This document shows, one piece after another, positions 25,509 to 40,175 of a DNA stretch of 64,000 nucleotides. The notes beneath the pieces were generated by a model. The model was given only the letters and a program-made list of their open reading frames with translations, was not told the DNA's origin and ran no database searches. The translations under genes were made by a program, and so were the position numbers. Position 1 is the first letter of the stretch, and each line of letters starts with the position of its first letter. This DNA comes from Sandaracinaceae bacterium (lineage in GTDB: Bacteria; Myxococcota_A; Polyangia; Polyangiales; Houyiibacteriaceae), in the NCBI GenBank assembly GCA_020633075.1, contig JACKEI010000001.1:1798001-1862000 (forward strand), in the 5' to 3' direction.

Positions 25509-25930
25509 CGAGCCGCTCGCAGGTGGCCGTCATGGTCGTGCTGGCCGGCGCCCTGCTCGGGTGCCACGAGCTCGGCAACCCCGTGACCCGCACCACACAG
25601 GCGACGCCCTTCCCGTCCGAGGCGCCACACGAGACCATCACCCACGTCACCTACGCACACAGCAGTGAGGCGGTCGCGTGGCGCAGGGCGCCAGCCCACA
25701 CCCTCGACAGAGACCTGCCGAGCGCCCGCTACATCGCGCGGATCGCGGTGGAGCACCCGGCCCTCGGGGGCCAGCGTGGACGTGTCCAGCTCGTCACCAC
25801 CATCGCCTTCGCAGACGGACGCACGCGCACCGTCCAGTGGGCGGCTCCCTCGGACGAGAGCCCCTGGTTGCTGGATCTCGCGCTCGCCGCGTCACCAACG
25901 CGCGCCATCACGCGCATCGTCCGGCGCTGA
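25505..25930 (+). CDS. putative lipoprotein
   Basis: A 141-residue protein with a signal peptide and lipobox 'LLGC' (Cys near residue 20), so probably lipid-anchored. The rest is about 120 polar residues with beta-strand character. I recognise no family. The GTG start forms a 4-nt GTGA overlap with the dehydrogenase stop, so the two are probably co-translated; ATG 25532 is an alternative that would shorten the signal peptide. Confidence 0.6.
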   Translation: MTSRSQVAVMVVLAGALLGCHELGNPVTRTTQATPFPSEAPHETITHVTYAHSSEAVAWRRAPAHTLDRDLPSARYIARIAVEHPALGGQRGRVQLVTTIAFADGRTRTVQWAAPSDESPWLLDLALAASPTRAITRIVRR

Positions 25931-25977
25931 GTGGCAATCACGCGCAGCCCGCCTCGGCAGGTGCGCGCCCCGCGGCC

Positions 25978-27483
<1,506 letters not shown>

Positions 27484-27597
27484 GGGCGCCCGAAGGCCGT
27501 GGCGTAGGTGGGTGCGACCGGTTGCGAGGAACGTTCCGACGCCGCCCACTGGCCGCGTTTCCTCGTCCACCGCAGTAGATGGGGGGACATCGGGTTC

Positions 27598-27627
27598 TTG
27601 ATAGTTCTCACGGCAGGTCCGTGTCAA
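27598..27627 (-). promoter_or_regulatory. sigma70-type promoter of the HD-GYP gene
   Basis: Read on the minus strand: TTGACA (27627-27622), 18-nt spacer, TATCAA (27603-27598). The predicted start near 27591 leaves a leader of about 108 nt. Confidence 0.6.
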
Positions 27628-27659
27628 CACGCGTGGCGAAGGCGAGGCAAATCGCTCCG

Positions 27660-27688
27660 TTGCCGGAGACGGGGCGCACTGGTAGGTT
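27660..27688 (+). promoter_or_regulatory. promoter of the CPBP gene, apparently leaderless
   Basis: TTGCCG (27660-27665), 17-nt spacer, TAGGTT (27683-27688). The start point would fall at about 27696, at the GTG codon, so the transcript would have no leader. Confidence 0.4.
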
Positions 27689-27696
27689 CCACCTTC

Positions 27697-28362
27697 GTGT
27701 TGAGCAGACGCATGGGTGCGGCGGTGGTGGTCTACAGCCTGCTGGCAGCGGTTGCCCTGGCGTGGACGCTGCTGCGGCGGCAGAGCCCGTTGTCCCTGTC
27801 TGCGGACGCGGCGTGGTTGAGCGGCGCCCTACCCCTTCCAACTCGCGTTGCGGTGTCTGCGGTTCTCGGGCTGGCCCTGGGGCTGGTCGCGGTGCGTGGA
27901 ACCAAGGAGCTCGTGCGACGCACGCGCTGGGCCGAGCGCCTGCACATCGAGCTGCGGGCGCGGGTGGGGCCGCTGACGGGCGCGCGGATCGCGTTCTTCG
28001 CGCTGATGTCGGGGGTCAGCGAGGAGCTCTTCTTCCGCGGCGCGCTGCAACCCTTGGTGGGCATCTGGTTGACATCACTCGTGTTCGGCGCCGTGCACAT
28101 CGGCCCCACGCGCGCGTTCGTGCCTTGGACGCTCTGGGCGGCGGTCATGGGTCTGCTGTTCGGGACGGTCTATCAAGCCACCGGCTCCTTGGCGGGGCCG
28201 GTCTTGGCGCATGTCCTCATCAACTACGAAAACCTCCATTACTTGGTGTCCTACGACCCGGTAACCGTCGCGCGAGAGCGCCGTATCACACCTGAGTCCC
28301 CATCTCTGGTGGGGCCTCGCGTCCGTACCAGCGGCCGCTCCACGCCCGCAGACCCGACCTGA
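27697..28362 (+). CDS. CPBP-family membrane protease-like protein
   Basis: A 221-residue membrane protein of the CPBP/Abi (CAAX protease-like) family. The diagnostic motifs are present: 'SEELFFRGAL' with the EExxxR core, 'FGAVHIG' with the metal-binding His, and 'AHVLINYENL' as the fourth motif. About five to six hydrophobic helices are seen. Members process proteins or bacteriocins in the membrane, or act in self-immunity; the substrate here is unknown. GTG 27697 is chosen because a -10-like TAGGTT ends 8 nt before it; ATG 27712 is the alternative. It lies between the two c-di-GMP enzymes. Confidence 0.85.
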   Translation: MLSRRMGAAVVVYSLLAAVALAWTLLRRQSPLSLSADAAWLSGALPLPTRVAVSAVLGLALGLVAVRGTKELVRRTRWAERLHIELRARVGPLTGARIAFFALMSGVSEELFFRGALQPLVGIWLTSLVFGAVHIGPTRAFVPWTLWAAVMGLLFGTVYQATGSLAGPVLAHVLINYENLHYLVSYDPVTVARERRITPESPSLVGPRVRTSGRSTPADPT

Positions 28363-28386
28363 GGGTTCACCTGTCGTGTCGAGCTG

Positions 28387-28416
28387 TTGACGGCCGCCGC
28401 CGCTCTCTTCTACTCT
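28387..28416 (+). promoter_or_regulatory. sigma70-type promoter of the FHA-GGDEF gene
   Basis: TTGACG (28387-28392), 18-nt spacer, TACTCT (28411-28416), about 46 nt upstream of the ATG. Confidence 0.55.
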
Positions 28417-28462
28417 GAAGCGACCAGCTCCCCGACGGCACCGCCGGGGTTGGCACCGCTCC

Positions 28463-29347
28463 ATGGACTCGGACATCAAGACGCGCGTCACTCCCCTGGA
28501 GGACCTGAAGCTCCCGGTCAAAGAAGGCCAGGATTGCCTTGTGATCATCTACTCGTCCGACGCGCGTCAGTTCGGCAAGCGCTACCTGCTCACGGCGGAG
28601 ACGGTGAGCATCGGGCGCGGCAGCGAGAACGAGGTGGTGCTCGAGAACGACGCGGTCTCGCGCAAGCACGCGGTCATCGAGAAGCGCTCGCGCGCCTACT
28701 ACGTGCGCGATCTCGAGAGCACCAACGGCACCTACGTCAACGACTCGCTGGTGCGCGACTATCAGCTCCGGCGAGGCGACCAGGTCAAGATCGGCGACAC
28801 CATCCTGAAGTTCCTGTCGGGCTCCGACATGGAGGCGCAGTACCACGAGACCATCTACAAGATGACGATCGTGGACGGCCTCACCGGGGTGAACAACAAG
28901 CGCTTCTTCCTGGACGCGATGGACCGTGAGATCCCCCGCGCCCGCCGTCACCAGCGCCCTCTGTCCCTCGTCATGATGGACCTCGACCACTTCAAGGGCA
29001 TCAACGACACCTTTGGCCACTTGGCTGGGGACTTCGTGCTCAAGGAGTTCGCGCAGCTCGTGAAGTCGCGCCTGCGGCCAGACGACATCCTGGCTCGCTA
29101 CGGTGGCGAGGAGTTCGCAGTCATCCTGCCGGAGACCGACCGCGACGGCGCCTGCAAGATCGCGGACGAGATCCGCAAGATGGTGGCTGCCCACCGCTTC
29201 GAGTTCGAGCGGGAGCCGGTGAGCGTGACCCTCAGCTGCGGGGTCGCGCAGCTGGCGGAGGGCTGGGACGTCCTGCACTTCGTGAAGGCGGCAGACGACC
29301 GCCTCTACGTGGCCAAGAACTCGGGCCGCAACCAAGTCGCCTCCTGA
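28463..29347 (+). CDS. FHA-domain diguanylate cyclase (GGDEF)
   Basis: A 294-residue enzyme predicted to make cyclic di-GMP from two GTP. An N-terminal FHA domain (about 45-115: 'VSIGRGSENEVVLEND', 'VSRKHAVIE', 'STNGTYVND') recognises phosphothreonine, linking activity to Ser/Thr kinases. The catalytic domain has 'DLDHFKGINDTFGHLAGD' and the GGEEF active site at 214-218. The inhibitory I-site RPDD sits five residues before it, so product feedback is expected. There is no membrane segment. This FHA-GGDEF layout is common in Myxococcota. The HD-GYP regulator at 25978 is a plausible antagonist. Confidence 0.93.
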   Translation: MDSDIKTRVTPLEDLKLPVKEGQDCLVIIYSSDARQFGKRYLLTAETVSIGRGSENEVVLENDAVSRKHAVIEKRSRAYYVRDLESTNGTYVNDSLVRDYQLRRGDQVKIGDTILKFLSGSDMEAQYHETIYKMTIVDGLTGVNNKRFFLDAMDREIPRARRHQRPLSLVMMDLDHFKGINDTFGHLAGDFVLKEFAQLVKSRLRPDDILARYGGEEFAVILPETDRDGACKIADEIRKMVAAHRFEFEREPVSVTLSCGVAQLAEGWDVLHFVKAADDRLYVAKNSGRNQVAS

Positions 29348-29428
29348 CGGAAGGGCACCTGCCTAGGCGGCCGCCCGCGCGCGACGACCACGCTTCGGCG
29401 GCACGCGCCCTCTCGCTCCAGCCCTGAC

Positions 29429-30538
29429 TCAGAAGTCGCGGCGCGCGCGCAGGCAGTCTCCGAGCGGGTAGCGCTCGCGAAGCGGGGCCATGCTGGGCTC
29501 CAGCAGGAGGTCCTCGTCGCGCAGGACGCCCGCGTGGTAGCTCCGCCGCACCGCCTCGAACCACGCGTCCAGGTCTTCCATCGGGGGCACGATTGGCTCC
29601 TCGCGGAGCGGGTCCAGGGGCGGGAACGGGCCGCCCGTCTCCATGGCCACGCGAATGGCATGCACGTCGTCCCGCTCATCGTCCGGCGCCGCCTCTTCCA
29701 GCTGAGAGAGCATCCTGACCCAGCGGGAGGGCGAGCCCGTGCGCCTGGCCAGCGGCGCGACCACCTGCGCGACCCACAGCGGCGACGTCTCTCGCTTCTC
29801 CCAGGCCGCCGAGGGGGCGCGCGCCGCCAGGCGCGAGGACGCCTCGTAGGCCTCCGCCCGCTTGTCGATGAGCACGGCGATCTTGAGGGCCTCCCAGTCA
29901 CACCAGGGCAGCGGCGGGACGCAGCGCGCGGCTGCCAGGTACGCCCGCATGGACTCCTCTGGCATGCCGGCGCGCTTCCGTGCGTGCGCCACGCTGGCGT
30001 AGGCCGTGGCCACGTCCGGTTCCACGCTGACGTGCCTCTCGCCCTTGCGGAGGTACACGTCCAGCGTGAACTCGGCCCCGAAGTCGCTGCTCTCCCACTC
30101 GCTGACGCAGGTCTGACACCAGCCGTCCATGGTGCGGTGGATCATCCGCTCTTCGCCGGTGTCCGGGTAGTAGTCCACGATGGGCCACGTGTCCGAGACA
30201 GGCCCGGCGCTCCGATCGAACGCCAAGAGGCTGCCCTCCGCGGTCTCGCAGAAGGGCAGCAGCAGCTCCGGGTCCAGAAAGTCCTTCTTGACCGCCTCCG
30301 CGTAGTCCCGAACCGCAGCACCGATGGTCCCCGGCTCGAGGCCGACGGGGAGCATCTTTCCGACCGGCAGGTCGCCACCGTTGAAGCGCGTCAGGATGAG
30401 GCGTAGGTCCGAGGGCAGCGGCCCGCCGAGCGTCTGCTCGAGGGCGCGGAGCTCCGCGTTGGACGCGGGCGGGTTCAGCGTGAGCGTCGCGCGATTTGCG
30501 CCGACCCACTTCAGAAACTGGCGAACACCTCGATGCAC
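29429..30538 (-). CDS. SMI1/KNR4 (SUKH) family protein
   Basis: A 369-residue soluble protein. The N-terminal half shows the SUKH fold signature ('ELRALEQTLGGPLPSDLRLI', 'NGGD', then 'LLPFCETAEGSLLAFDRS' and 'VDYYPDTGEE'). SUKH proteins often act as immunity factors against polymorphic nuclease toxins, but many are stand-alone with unknown roles. The C-terminal 170 residues are helical and unassigned. No toxin gene is adjacent, and the neighbours face away from it, so an immunity role is unproven here. Start ATG 30538 gives 'MHRGVRQFLKWVGANRATL'. Confidence 0.75.
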   Translation of the reverse strand: MHRGVRQFLKWVGANRATLTLNPPASNAELRALEQTLGGPLPSDLRLILTRFNGGDLPVGKMLPVGLEPGTIGAAVRDYAEAVKKDFLDPELLLPFCETAEGSLLAFDRSAGPVSDTWPIVDYYPDTGEERMIHRTMDGWCQTCVSEWESSDFGAEFTLDVYLRKGERHVSVEPDVATAYASVAHARKRAGMPEESMRAYLAAARCVPPLPWCDWEALKIAVLIDKRAEAYEASSRLAARAPSAAWEKRETSPLWVAQVVAPLARRTGSPSRWVRMLSQLEEAAPDDERDDVHAIRVAMETGGPFPPLDPLREEPIVPPMEDLDAWFEAVRRSYHAGVLRDEDLLLEPSMAPLRERYPLGDCLRARRDF

Positions 30539-30658
30539 GGACTCTCCTGGTTGGCCCGCACGCCGCGGCGCGCGAGGAGCGGGGGACCCGCGCTGCGATG
30601 TCTACCGCGCTTCGCCAGCTAGGTAAACGATCGATTCCCCGCGCGACCGCCCGCCAAG

Positions 30659-32680
30659 ATGTGCGCTAGAGCCCGGCGCGGTGGGCTGCTAGCCTGCGGT
30701 GTGCCGTTCCGCTCCCCCAACAGCATCCCCTGCGCGCCACACCCCGTTCGCGGCGTACCACGGCTCTCGCGTACCATCGCAGTCTGGGCGTTGTGGGCAT
30801 GCAGCGTGCCGGCCTGGGCGGGCGCGCAGGCGGTCTCGGGCGAGGAGGCCGCCGCGCTCCAGGTGCTCCGCGAGGCGGAGCAGGCGCTCTTTCGGCCCGT
30901 GTCGTCCGCGCACACCACGGCTGGCGCCACCCCCCGCGTGATGGACCGCGTGCCCAGCGCGCTCAGCTCCGACGCGCCTGCGCCCACGCCGGTGGTCGCA
31001 CGCGGCCAGACGGACCTCCAGTGGCTGCGCGGCATCGCCCTCCCCGACCTGCCCCTGCGCTGGGACGAGCGCGTCGTGCGCTTCCTCGAGTACTTCCGCA
31101 CGGACCCACGCGGTCGGCAGCTGATGTCGGGCTGGATCCAGCGATCCACCCGCTACGGTGCCATGATCGATCGGGAGCTCGCCAACGCCCGGCTCCCCCG
31201 CGACCTGCGCTGCGTGGCGATGGCGGAGAGCGGCTTCGATCCGACCGTGCGCAGCTACGCGGGCGCGGCCGGCATGTGGCAGTTCGTCCCGCGCACGGGC
31301 GAGCAGTACGGGCTGACGCGCACCCACTGGGTGGACCAGCGCAACGACCCGATCCGCTCCACCCGCGCGGCCGCCGGCTACCTGAGCGACCTGCACAGGC
31401 GCCTCGGCTCCTGGGAGCTCGCCCTCGCCGCCTACAACATGGGCTATGGCGCCATGGCGCGCTCCATCCGGAAGTACAACACCAACGACTTCTGGGCGCT
31501 GGCGCGGCTGGAGTCCGGCCTGCCCTTCGAGACCACCGTGTACGTCTCGAAGATCCTCGCGTGCGCCATCGTCATGCGGAACCCGGAGCGCTTTGGCTTC
31601 GCCGAGCTGACGCGCGACACGCCCATCGAGATTGAAGAGGTGACCGTCTCCGGCGGGGTCCAGCTGTCGACGCTGGCCCGCGCGGCGGGGATGCGCACGC
31701 AGGACTTGAGCGCGCTGAACCCAGAGCTCTTGCGGGGGCGCACGCCACCTGGCGCGGAGTACGCCGTCCGCATCCCTCGTGACCGCATGGAGACCTTCGC
31801 GCGAGCCTGGGCGCGCGTCCGACCGCGCGACCACACCTTCGGGACGCACGTGGTGCGCTTCGGCGAGTCGCTGTCGGACGTGGCGTGGGCCTATCGCACC
31901 ACGGAGGAGGCCCTGCGCGAGCTGAACGAGCTCGCAGACCCGAGCGACGTCACCGCGGGTTTGGCGCTGGTGGTGCCGGCCGGGACGCCCCGGCAGCGCA
32001 GCAGCTCGGCGCGCCGCGAGGTCGTCAGCGTACCGGCCACCGTCATCGAGGTGCCCGGGCGACGGCGCGTCTTCTATCCGGTCGGAGGCGGCGAGTCACT
32101 CGACGACGTGGCCACCTTCTTCGACGTGAGCGTCGACGACATCCGACGCTGGAACGCCCTGGACCCGCAGGCGCGGCTCGTCTCGGACATGGTGCTGCAG
32201 CTCTTCGTGGATCCCAGCCGCGACGTGTCGCAGACGGTGGTGCTGACGCCCGACGACGTGCGCGTGCTGGTGGTCGGTACGGAGGAGTTCTTCGAGTACC
32301 ACGAGACGCAGGCCGGGCGCGTGCGGCTCCGCTACATCGTGCAGCCTGGCGACACCTTGGGAAGCCTGGCCGAGCGCTTCGGGCGGCGCATCGGGGACCT
32401 CGCGCGCATCAACCGCTTCTCACGGCGGAGCGCCGTCGTGCCCGGCCAGGAGCTGGTCATCTACGCGGACCCCACGCGCGTACCCAGCGCCGGCCTCTCG
32501 GTGCCGACCGACGGGGCGACCCCATCGCCTGCACGGGCCAACGCCCCCGCGGGCGCGGACGACGACGATGACGGCGGGGACGATCTGGACGATGACGACG
32601 ACGGCGAGGATCCGAGCGATCCACGCGCGCTCGAGGACGAGGACGACCGCGACCCGGATCCCCATCCCGAGGTGGGCTGA
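30659..32680 (+). CDS. lytic transglycosylase MltD-like with three LysM-type repeats
   Basis: Up to 673 residues. A signal peptide ('TIAVWALWACSVPAWAGA') exports it; a GTG at 30701 is an alternative start. The GH23 transglycosylase domain (about 150-310) has its catalytic Glu in 'AMAESGFDP' (near 190) and 'GAAGMWQFVPRTGEQYGL' and 'LALAAYNMGYGAM', typical of MltD, which cleaves peptidoglycan to 1,6-anhydromuropeptides. Three LysM-type segments follow ('VRFGESLSDVAWAYR', 'VGGGESLDDVATFF', 'VQPGDTLGSLAERFG'). The last 45 residues are extraordinarily Asp/Glu-rich. Its stop is one base before the moeA start. Confidence 0.9.
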   Translation: MCARARRGGLLACGVPFRSPNSIPCAPHPVRGVPRLSRTIAVWALWACSVPAWAGAQAVSGEEAAALQVLREAEQALFRPVSSAHTTAGATPRVMDRVPSALSSDAPAPTPVVARGQTDLQWLRGIALPDLPLRWDERVVRFLEYFRTDPRGRQLMSGWIQRSTRYGAMIDRELANARLPRDLRCVAMAESGFDPTVRSYAGAAGMWQFVPRTGEQYGLTRTHWVDQRNDPIRSTRAAAGYLSDLHRRLGSWELALAAYNMGYGAMARSIRKYNTNDFWALARLESGLPFETTVYVSKILACAIVMRNPERFGFAELTRDTPIEIEEVTVSGGVQLSTLARAAGMRTQDLSALNPELLRGRTPPGAEYAVRIPRDRMETFARAWARVRPRDHTFGTHVVRFGESLSDVAWAYRTTEEALRELNELADPSDVTAGLALVVPAGTPRQRSSSARREVVSVPATVIEVPGRRRVFYPVGGGESLDDVATFFDVSVDDIRRWNALDPQARLVSDMVLQLFVDPSRDVSQTVVLTPDDVRVLVVGTEEFFEYHETQAGRVRLRYIVQPGDTLGSLAERFGRRIGDLARINRFSRRSAVVPGQELVIYADPTRVPSAGLSVPTDGATPSPARANAPAGADDDDDGGDDLDDDDDGEDPSDPRALEDEDDRDPDPHPEVG

Positions 32681-32681
32681 G

Positions 32682-33962
32682 ATGCTGAACATCGGAGACG
32701 CACTCACGCGCGTGATGACGGGGGCCGCTCCACTCGGTAGCGAGCGTGTGCCCCTCGAGGCCGCCCACGAGCGCCGGCTCGCAACTGGGTTGCTCGCGCG
32801 CATGGACAGCCCCCCCTTCGCGAACAGCGCCATGGACGGTTACGCGCTGCGCTCGTCCGACCTGACCGCCGCTGCCCCCGACGCCCCCGTGTGGCTGCCG
32901 GTCGTCGGCGAGTCCAGCGCGGGGGTCACGTCGGTCCCGGAGTGCGCTCCCGGCGGAGCCGTGCGCATCTTCACCGGCGCGCCGCTCCCGCTCGGTGCGG
33001 ACTGCGTCGTCATCCAGGAGAACGTGACACGGGAGGGCCAGCGGGCGGCGTTTCGAGCCCCCGCTGCGACAGGTCAGAACGTCCGCCAGCAGGGGGAGGA
33101 CGTGGCCGTCGGTCAGCCCTTGCTCGCCGCAGGGGCCCGCCTGCGCGCTGGAGAGCTGGGCCTGCTCGCGAGCCAGGGCATCGGCGTGGTCGACGTGGTG
33201 CGCCGGCCGCGTGTGGGCATCCTGTCCAGCGGCGATGAGCTCCGACGCCTCGACGAGCCGGAGCGCCCAGGCAGCATCGTCAACTCCAACGCGTACATGT
33301 TGGAGGCGCTGGTGCGCGACGCGGGCGGCATCCCGGACGTCCGCCCCCTCGCCGCCGATCGCCTGGACGCGCTGACCGAGAGCGTCGAGGCCGCCCTCGA
33401 GGCGAACGACGTGGTCCTCTCGACGGGCGGCGTGTCCGTCGGCGACCACGATCTGATGCGTGACGCGTTCGTCGCGGCGGGTGTGGAGATGGGCTTCTGG
33501 AAGGTCGCCATCAAGCCCGGCAAGCCCCTCGCGTTCGGGCGTCGCCCGGATGGTCGAGCGGTGATTGGGCTGCCTGGCAACCCGGTGAGCGCCTTCGTGA
33601 CCTACGAAGTGCTGGTGCGCCCTCTCTTGCAGGTGCTCGGCGGCCACAAAGCCCCGTACCGCGCGCACCTGCGCGCGACGCTCCAGACGACGGTCAAGCG
33701 CACCCGCGACCGCGACGAGCTGCTGCGTGGGCAGCTCGTCGCGGATCCAAGCTCTCCCAGCGCGTTCGCGTGCGTCCCGGTCGCTCGGCGCGGTTCGGGC
33801 GCGCTCCCGTCGCTCGCCGGGGTCGACGTCCTCTTGCTCGTACCCATGGGAGACGGCGAGCTCGCCGCTGGGAGCACGATCGACTGCTTGCCTCTCTTCG
33901 ACGCACCAACGGTCGCGCAATCTCCCTTCGTGGCCGCCATCCAGGCGCCGGGGAAGATATAG
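32682..33962 (+). CDS. moeA: molybdopterin molybdenumtransferase MoeA
   Basis: A 426-residue MoeA that inserts molybdate into adenylated molybdopterin. Family motifs are in place: 'DSPPFANSAMDGYALRSSDL' near the start, 'RIFTGAPLPLGADCVV', 'RPRVGILSSGDEL', 'VVLSTGGVSVGDHDLM', 'KPGKPLAFG' and 'VIGLPGNPVSAFVTY'. ATG 32682 begins one base after the previous stop (TGA-G-ATG), so it is probably translated from the same message as the transglycosylase, although the two functions are unrelated. No other molybdenum-cofactor gene is seen in the window. Confidence 0.96.
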   Translation: MLNIGDALTRVMTGAAPLGSERVPLEAAHERRLATGLLARMDSPPFANSAMDGYALRSSDLTAAAPDAPVWLPVVGESSAGVTSVPECAPGGAVRIFTGAPLPLGADCVVIQENVTREGQRAAFRAPAATGQNVRQQGEDVAVGQPLLAAGARLRAGELGLLASQGIGVVDVVRRPRVGILSSGDELRRLDEPERPGSIVNSNAYMLEALVRDAGGIPDVRPLAADRLDALTESVEAALEANDVVLSTGGVSVGDHDLMRDAFVAAGVEMGFWKVAIKPGKPLAFGRRPDGRAVIGLPGNPVSAFVTYEVLVRPLLQVLGGHKAPYRAHLRATLQTTVKRTRDRDELLRGQLVADPSSPSAFACVPVARRGSGALPSLAGVDVLLLVPMGDGELAAGSTIDCLPLFDAPTVAQSPFVAAIQAPGKI

Positions 33963-34141
33963 CTCGGCCGCGCGTTCATCGGATCAGGCGGTGCTCCGCT
34001 GGGCTATAGTCCGGTTCTGCACCGAAGCGGGGGAACTTTCTTCGCCCGACACGGTCCACTTCGAATGACACGCTCCTCCGCGCTCTACCCCACGCTCGCC
34101 ACCTGTCATCGCCAGGATGCGCCCCCTCCCGAGGGCGAACG

Positions 34142-37299
<3,158 letters not shown>

Positions 37300-37304
37300 C
37301 CTTC

Positions 37305-38264
<960 letters not shown>

Positions 38265-38267
38265 ACC

Positions 38268-40175
38268 ATGGGCGGCACCGGACTCACGCTTACAGGGCTG
38301 ACACTCACCCAGGTGCTGATGGTGCTCGGCGGGTTCGGCCTGGGCGCCGTCATCCTGTACTTGCTCAAGCTGCGTCGGCGGCGCGTGGAGGTGCCCTTCG
38401 TGCGCCTCTGGGAGGACATCCTCGCCGAGAAGCAGACCACGCGCCTGTTCTCGCAGCTCAAGCGCTGGCTGTCGCTCCTGCTGGCGCTGTGCATCATCGC
38501 GCTGCTCGCGTTCGCGCTGGGGGACCCGCGCTACGCCGGCGCCACGGAGCAGGGGCGCTCGCTGCTCGTGCTGGTAGACGCCAGCGCCTCCATGTCCGCG
38601 ACCGACGTCGCCCCCTCGCGCTTCGACGCCGCCGAGGCCGAGGTGCGCCGGTTGATCGACGGGCTGGGGCCCGCCGACCGGCTCCAGATCGCGCAGCTGG
38701 ATCAGACCGCAACGCCCCTCTCGCCGCTCACCACGGACGCGCGGGTGCTGCGTGACGCGCTCGAGTCGCTGAGTCCGACGCACCTCCGTGCCCAACTCCG
38801 GCCGGGGCTCCACCTCGCCCTGGACGTGCTGCGGGGCCAGCCCCGTGCCGAGGTGGTGGTGGTGACCGACGGCGGGCTCAGCGGCTCGGCCGCCATGGAA
38901 GCCGAGCTGGCCGAGGCAGACATCCGCTTGAGCTGGGTGCGGGTCGGCCGCACCGACGACAACGTCGGGCTCTCCGCGTTCGCCGTGCGCCGGTACCCCT
39001 TGGACAAGAGCCAGAGCGAGGTGCTGGTGGAGCTCTGGAACCCCACTGACGAAGCCCGGCAGGTGGAGCTGCAGCTCATCGGCGACGGCGAGCCGGTGGA
39101 CGTGCAGACGCTGTCGCTCGGGCCCGAGGAGCGCCTACGCCGCACCTTCCGCAACGTCTCCGGCGTGGACCGCACGCTCGAGGCGCGCCTGGTCACCCGC
39201 GAGGGCCTGGACCACCTGGACGCCGACGACCACGCCTACGCGCGCCTCCCCGAGCGGCGTCGCGCGCGTGTGCTGCTGGTGACGCGCGGCAACCTCTACC
39301 TGCAGGCCGCCCTGGTGCTGGACGAGTACCTGGACGTGGTGGAGATCACCCCCGAAGCGTACCCCACCGAGGGGCGCTTCGACGTGGTGCTCTTCGACTG
39401 TTGGGTGCCCCCTACCCCGCCGGAGACCGCCGCGCTGTACCTGAACCCCATGCCCGAAGAAGGCGTGGAGGGGCCGTTCGAGGTGCTCGGCGAGGTGGAG
39501 GCCCCGTCGGTGGACCACGTGGAGCGCCGCCATCCGCTGGTGCGCTGGACGGCGCTGACCGACGTCAACATCGCCGCCGCTCTCCGCGTGGAGACTCAGC
39601 GTGGTGATCGCGTGGTGGCCGGCACCGACGCGCTGCCCCTCATCGTCGAAGGCCGTCGCGCCGGGCAGCGCTTCGTGTCGGTGAACTTCGACCCCCGCCG
39701 CAGCGACCTGGTGCTGCGCGTGGCCTGGCCGCTCTTCCTGCTCAACACCATCGACTGGTTCGTCCAGGAAGACGCACGCTACGTGTCCAGCTACTACACC
39801 GGGGACACCTGGCACATCCCCGTGCCCGCGGGGGCCACACAGGCCACGTTGATCGCCCCCGACCAGCGCGAGTTCACCGTACCGGTGGTGGAAGGGCGCG
39901 CGCTCTTCGCGGGCTCGCGCACGGGCATCTACACCATCCGCACCGAGGACGCAGACGGCTCGGTCAGCGAAGACGCCTTCGCCGTGAACCTGGGCGCTGG
40001 CGAGGAGACGCAGATCGCGCCCGCCGACGCGCTAGAGGTCGGCACCACCACCGCGGGCGAGGTCACCGCCGGAGCCGCCGGGGTGCGCCGGGAGCTCTGG
40101 CTCTACCTGCTCGTCGCGGTGCTCGCCGTGCTCGGTCTCGAGTGGTTCTCGTACCACCGGAGGTACACGGTATGA
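38268..40175 (+). CDS. BatA-like membrane VWA protein
   Basis: A 635-residue protein with the BatA N-terminal region: two membrane helices ('VLGGFGLGAVILYLLKLRRR' and 'LSLLLALCIIALLAFALG') and then a VWA domain with MIDAS 'LVDASASMSATD' (Asp near 104). A long periplasmic beta-rich part follows, and a final membrane helix ('LYLLVAVLAVLGLEWF') with the short tail HRRYTV. It is start-coupled to the DUF58 gene (3-nt gap) and overlaps the next gene by ATGA. The Bat/aerotolerance label comes from homologous operons; the function here is not known. Confidence 0.85.
   Translation: MGGTGLTLTGLTLTQVLMVLGGFGLGAVILYLLKLRRRRVEVPFVRLWEDILAEKQTTRLFSQLKRWLSLLLALCIIALLAFALGDPRYAGATEQGRSLLVLVDASASMSATDVAPSRFDAAEAEVRRLIDGLGPADRLQIAQLDQTATPLSPLTTDARVLRDALESLSPTHLRAQLRPGLHLALDVLRGQPRAEVVVVTDGGLSGSAAMEAELAEADIRLSWVRVGRTDDNVGLSAFAVRRYPLDKSQSEVLVELWNPTDEARQVELQLIGDGEPVDVQTLSLGPEERLRRTFRNVSGVDRTLEARLVTREGLDHLDADDHAYARLPERRRARVLLVTRGNLYLQAALVLDEYLDVVEITPEAYPTEGRFDVVLFDCWVPPTPPETAALYLNPMPEEGVEGPFEVLGEVEAPSVDHVERRHPLVRWTALTDVNIAAALRVETQRGDRVVAGTDALPLIVEGRRAGQRFVSVNFDPRRSDLVLRVAWPLFLLNTIDWFVQEDARYVSSYYTGDTWHIPVPAGATQATLIAPDQREFTVPVVEGRALFAGSRTGIYTIRTEDADGSVSEDAFAVNLGAGEETQIAPADALEVGTTTAGEVTAGAAGVRRELWLYLLVAVLAVLGLEWFSYHRRYTV

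Noticed and set aside
27508..27696. Longer N-terminus for the CPBP protein
   Set aside because: The frame is open to 27508, but that region carries the divergent promoter of the HD-GYP gene and the translated residues do not resemble a membrane-protein start.
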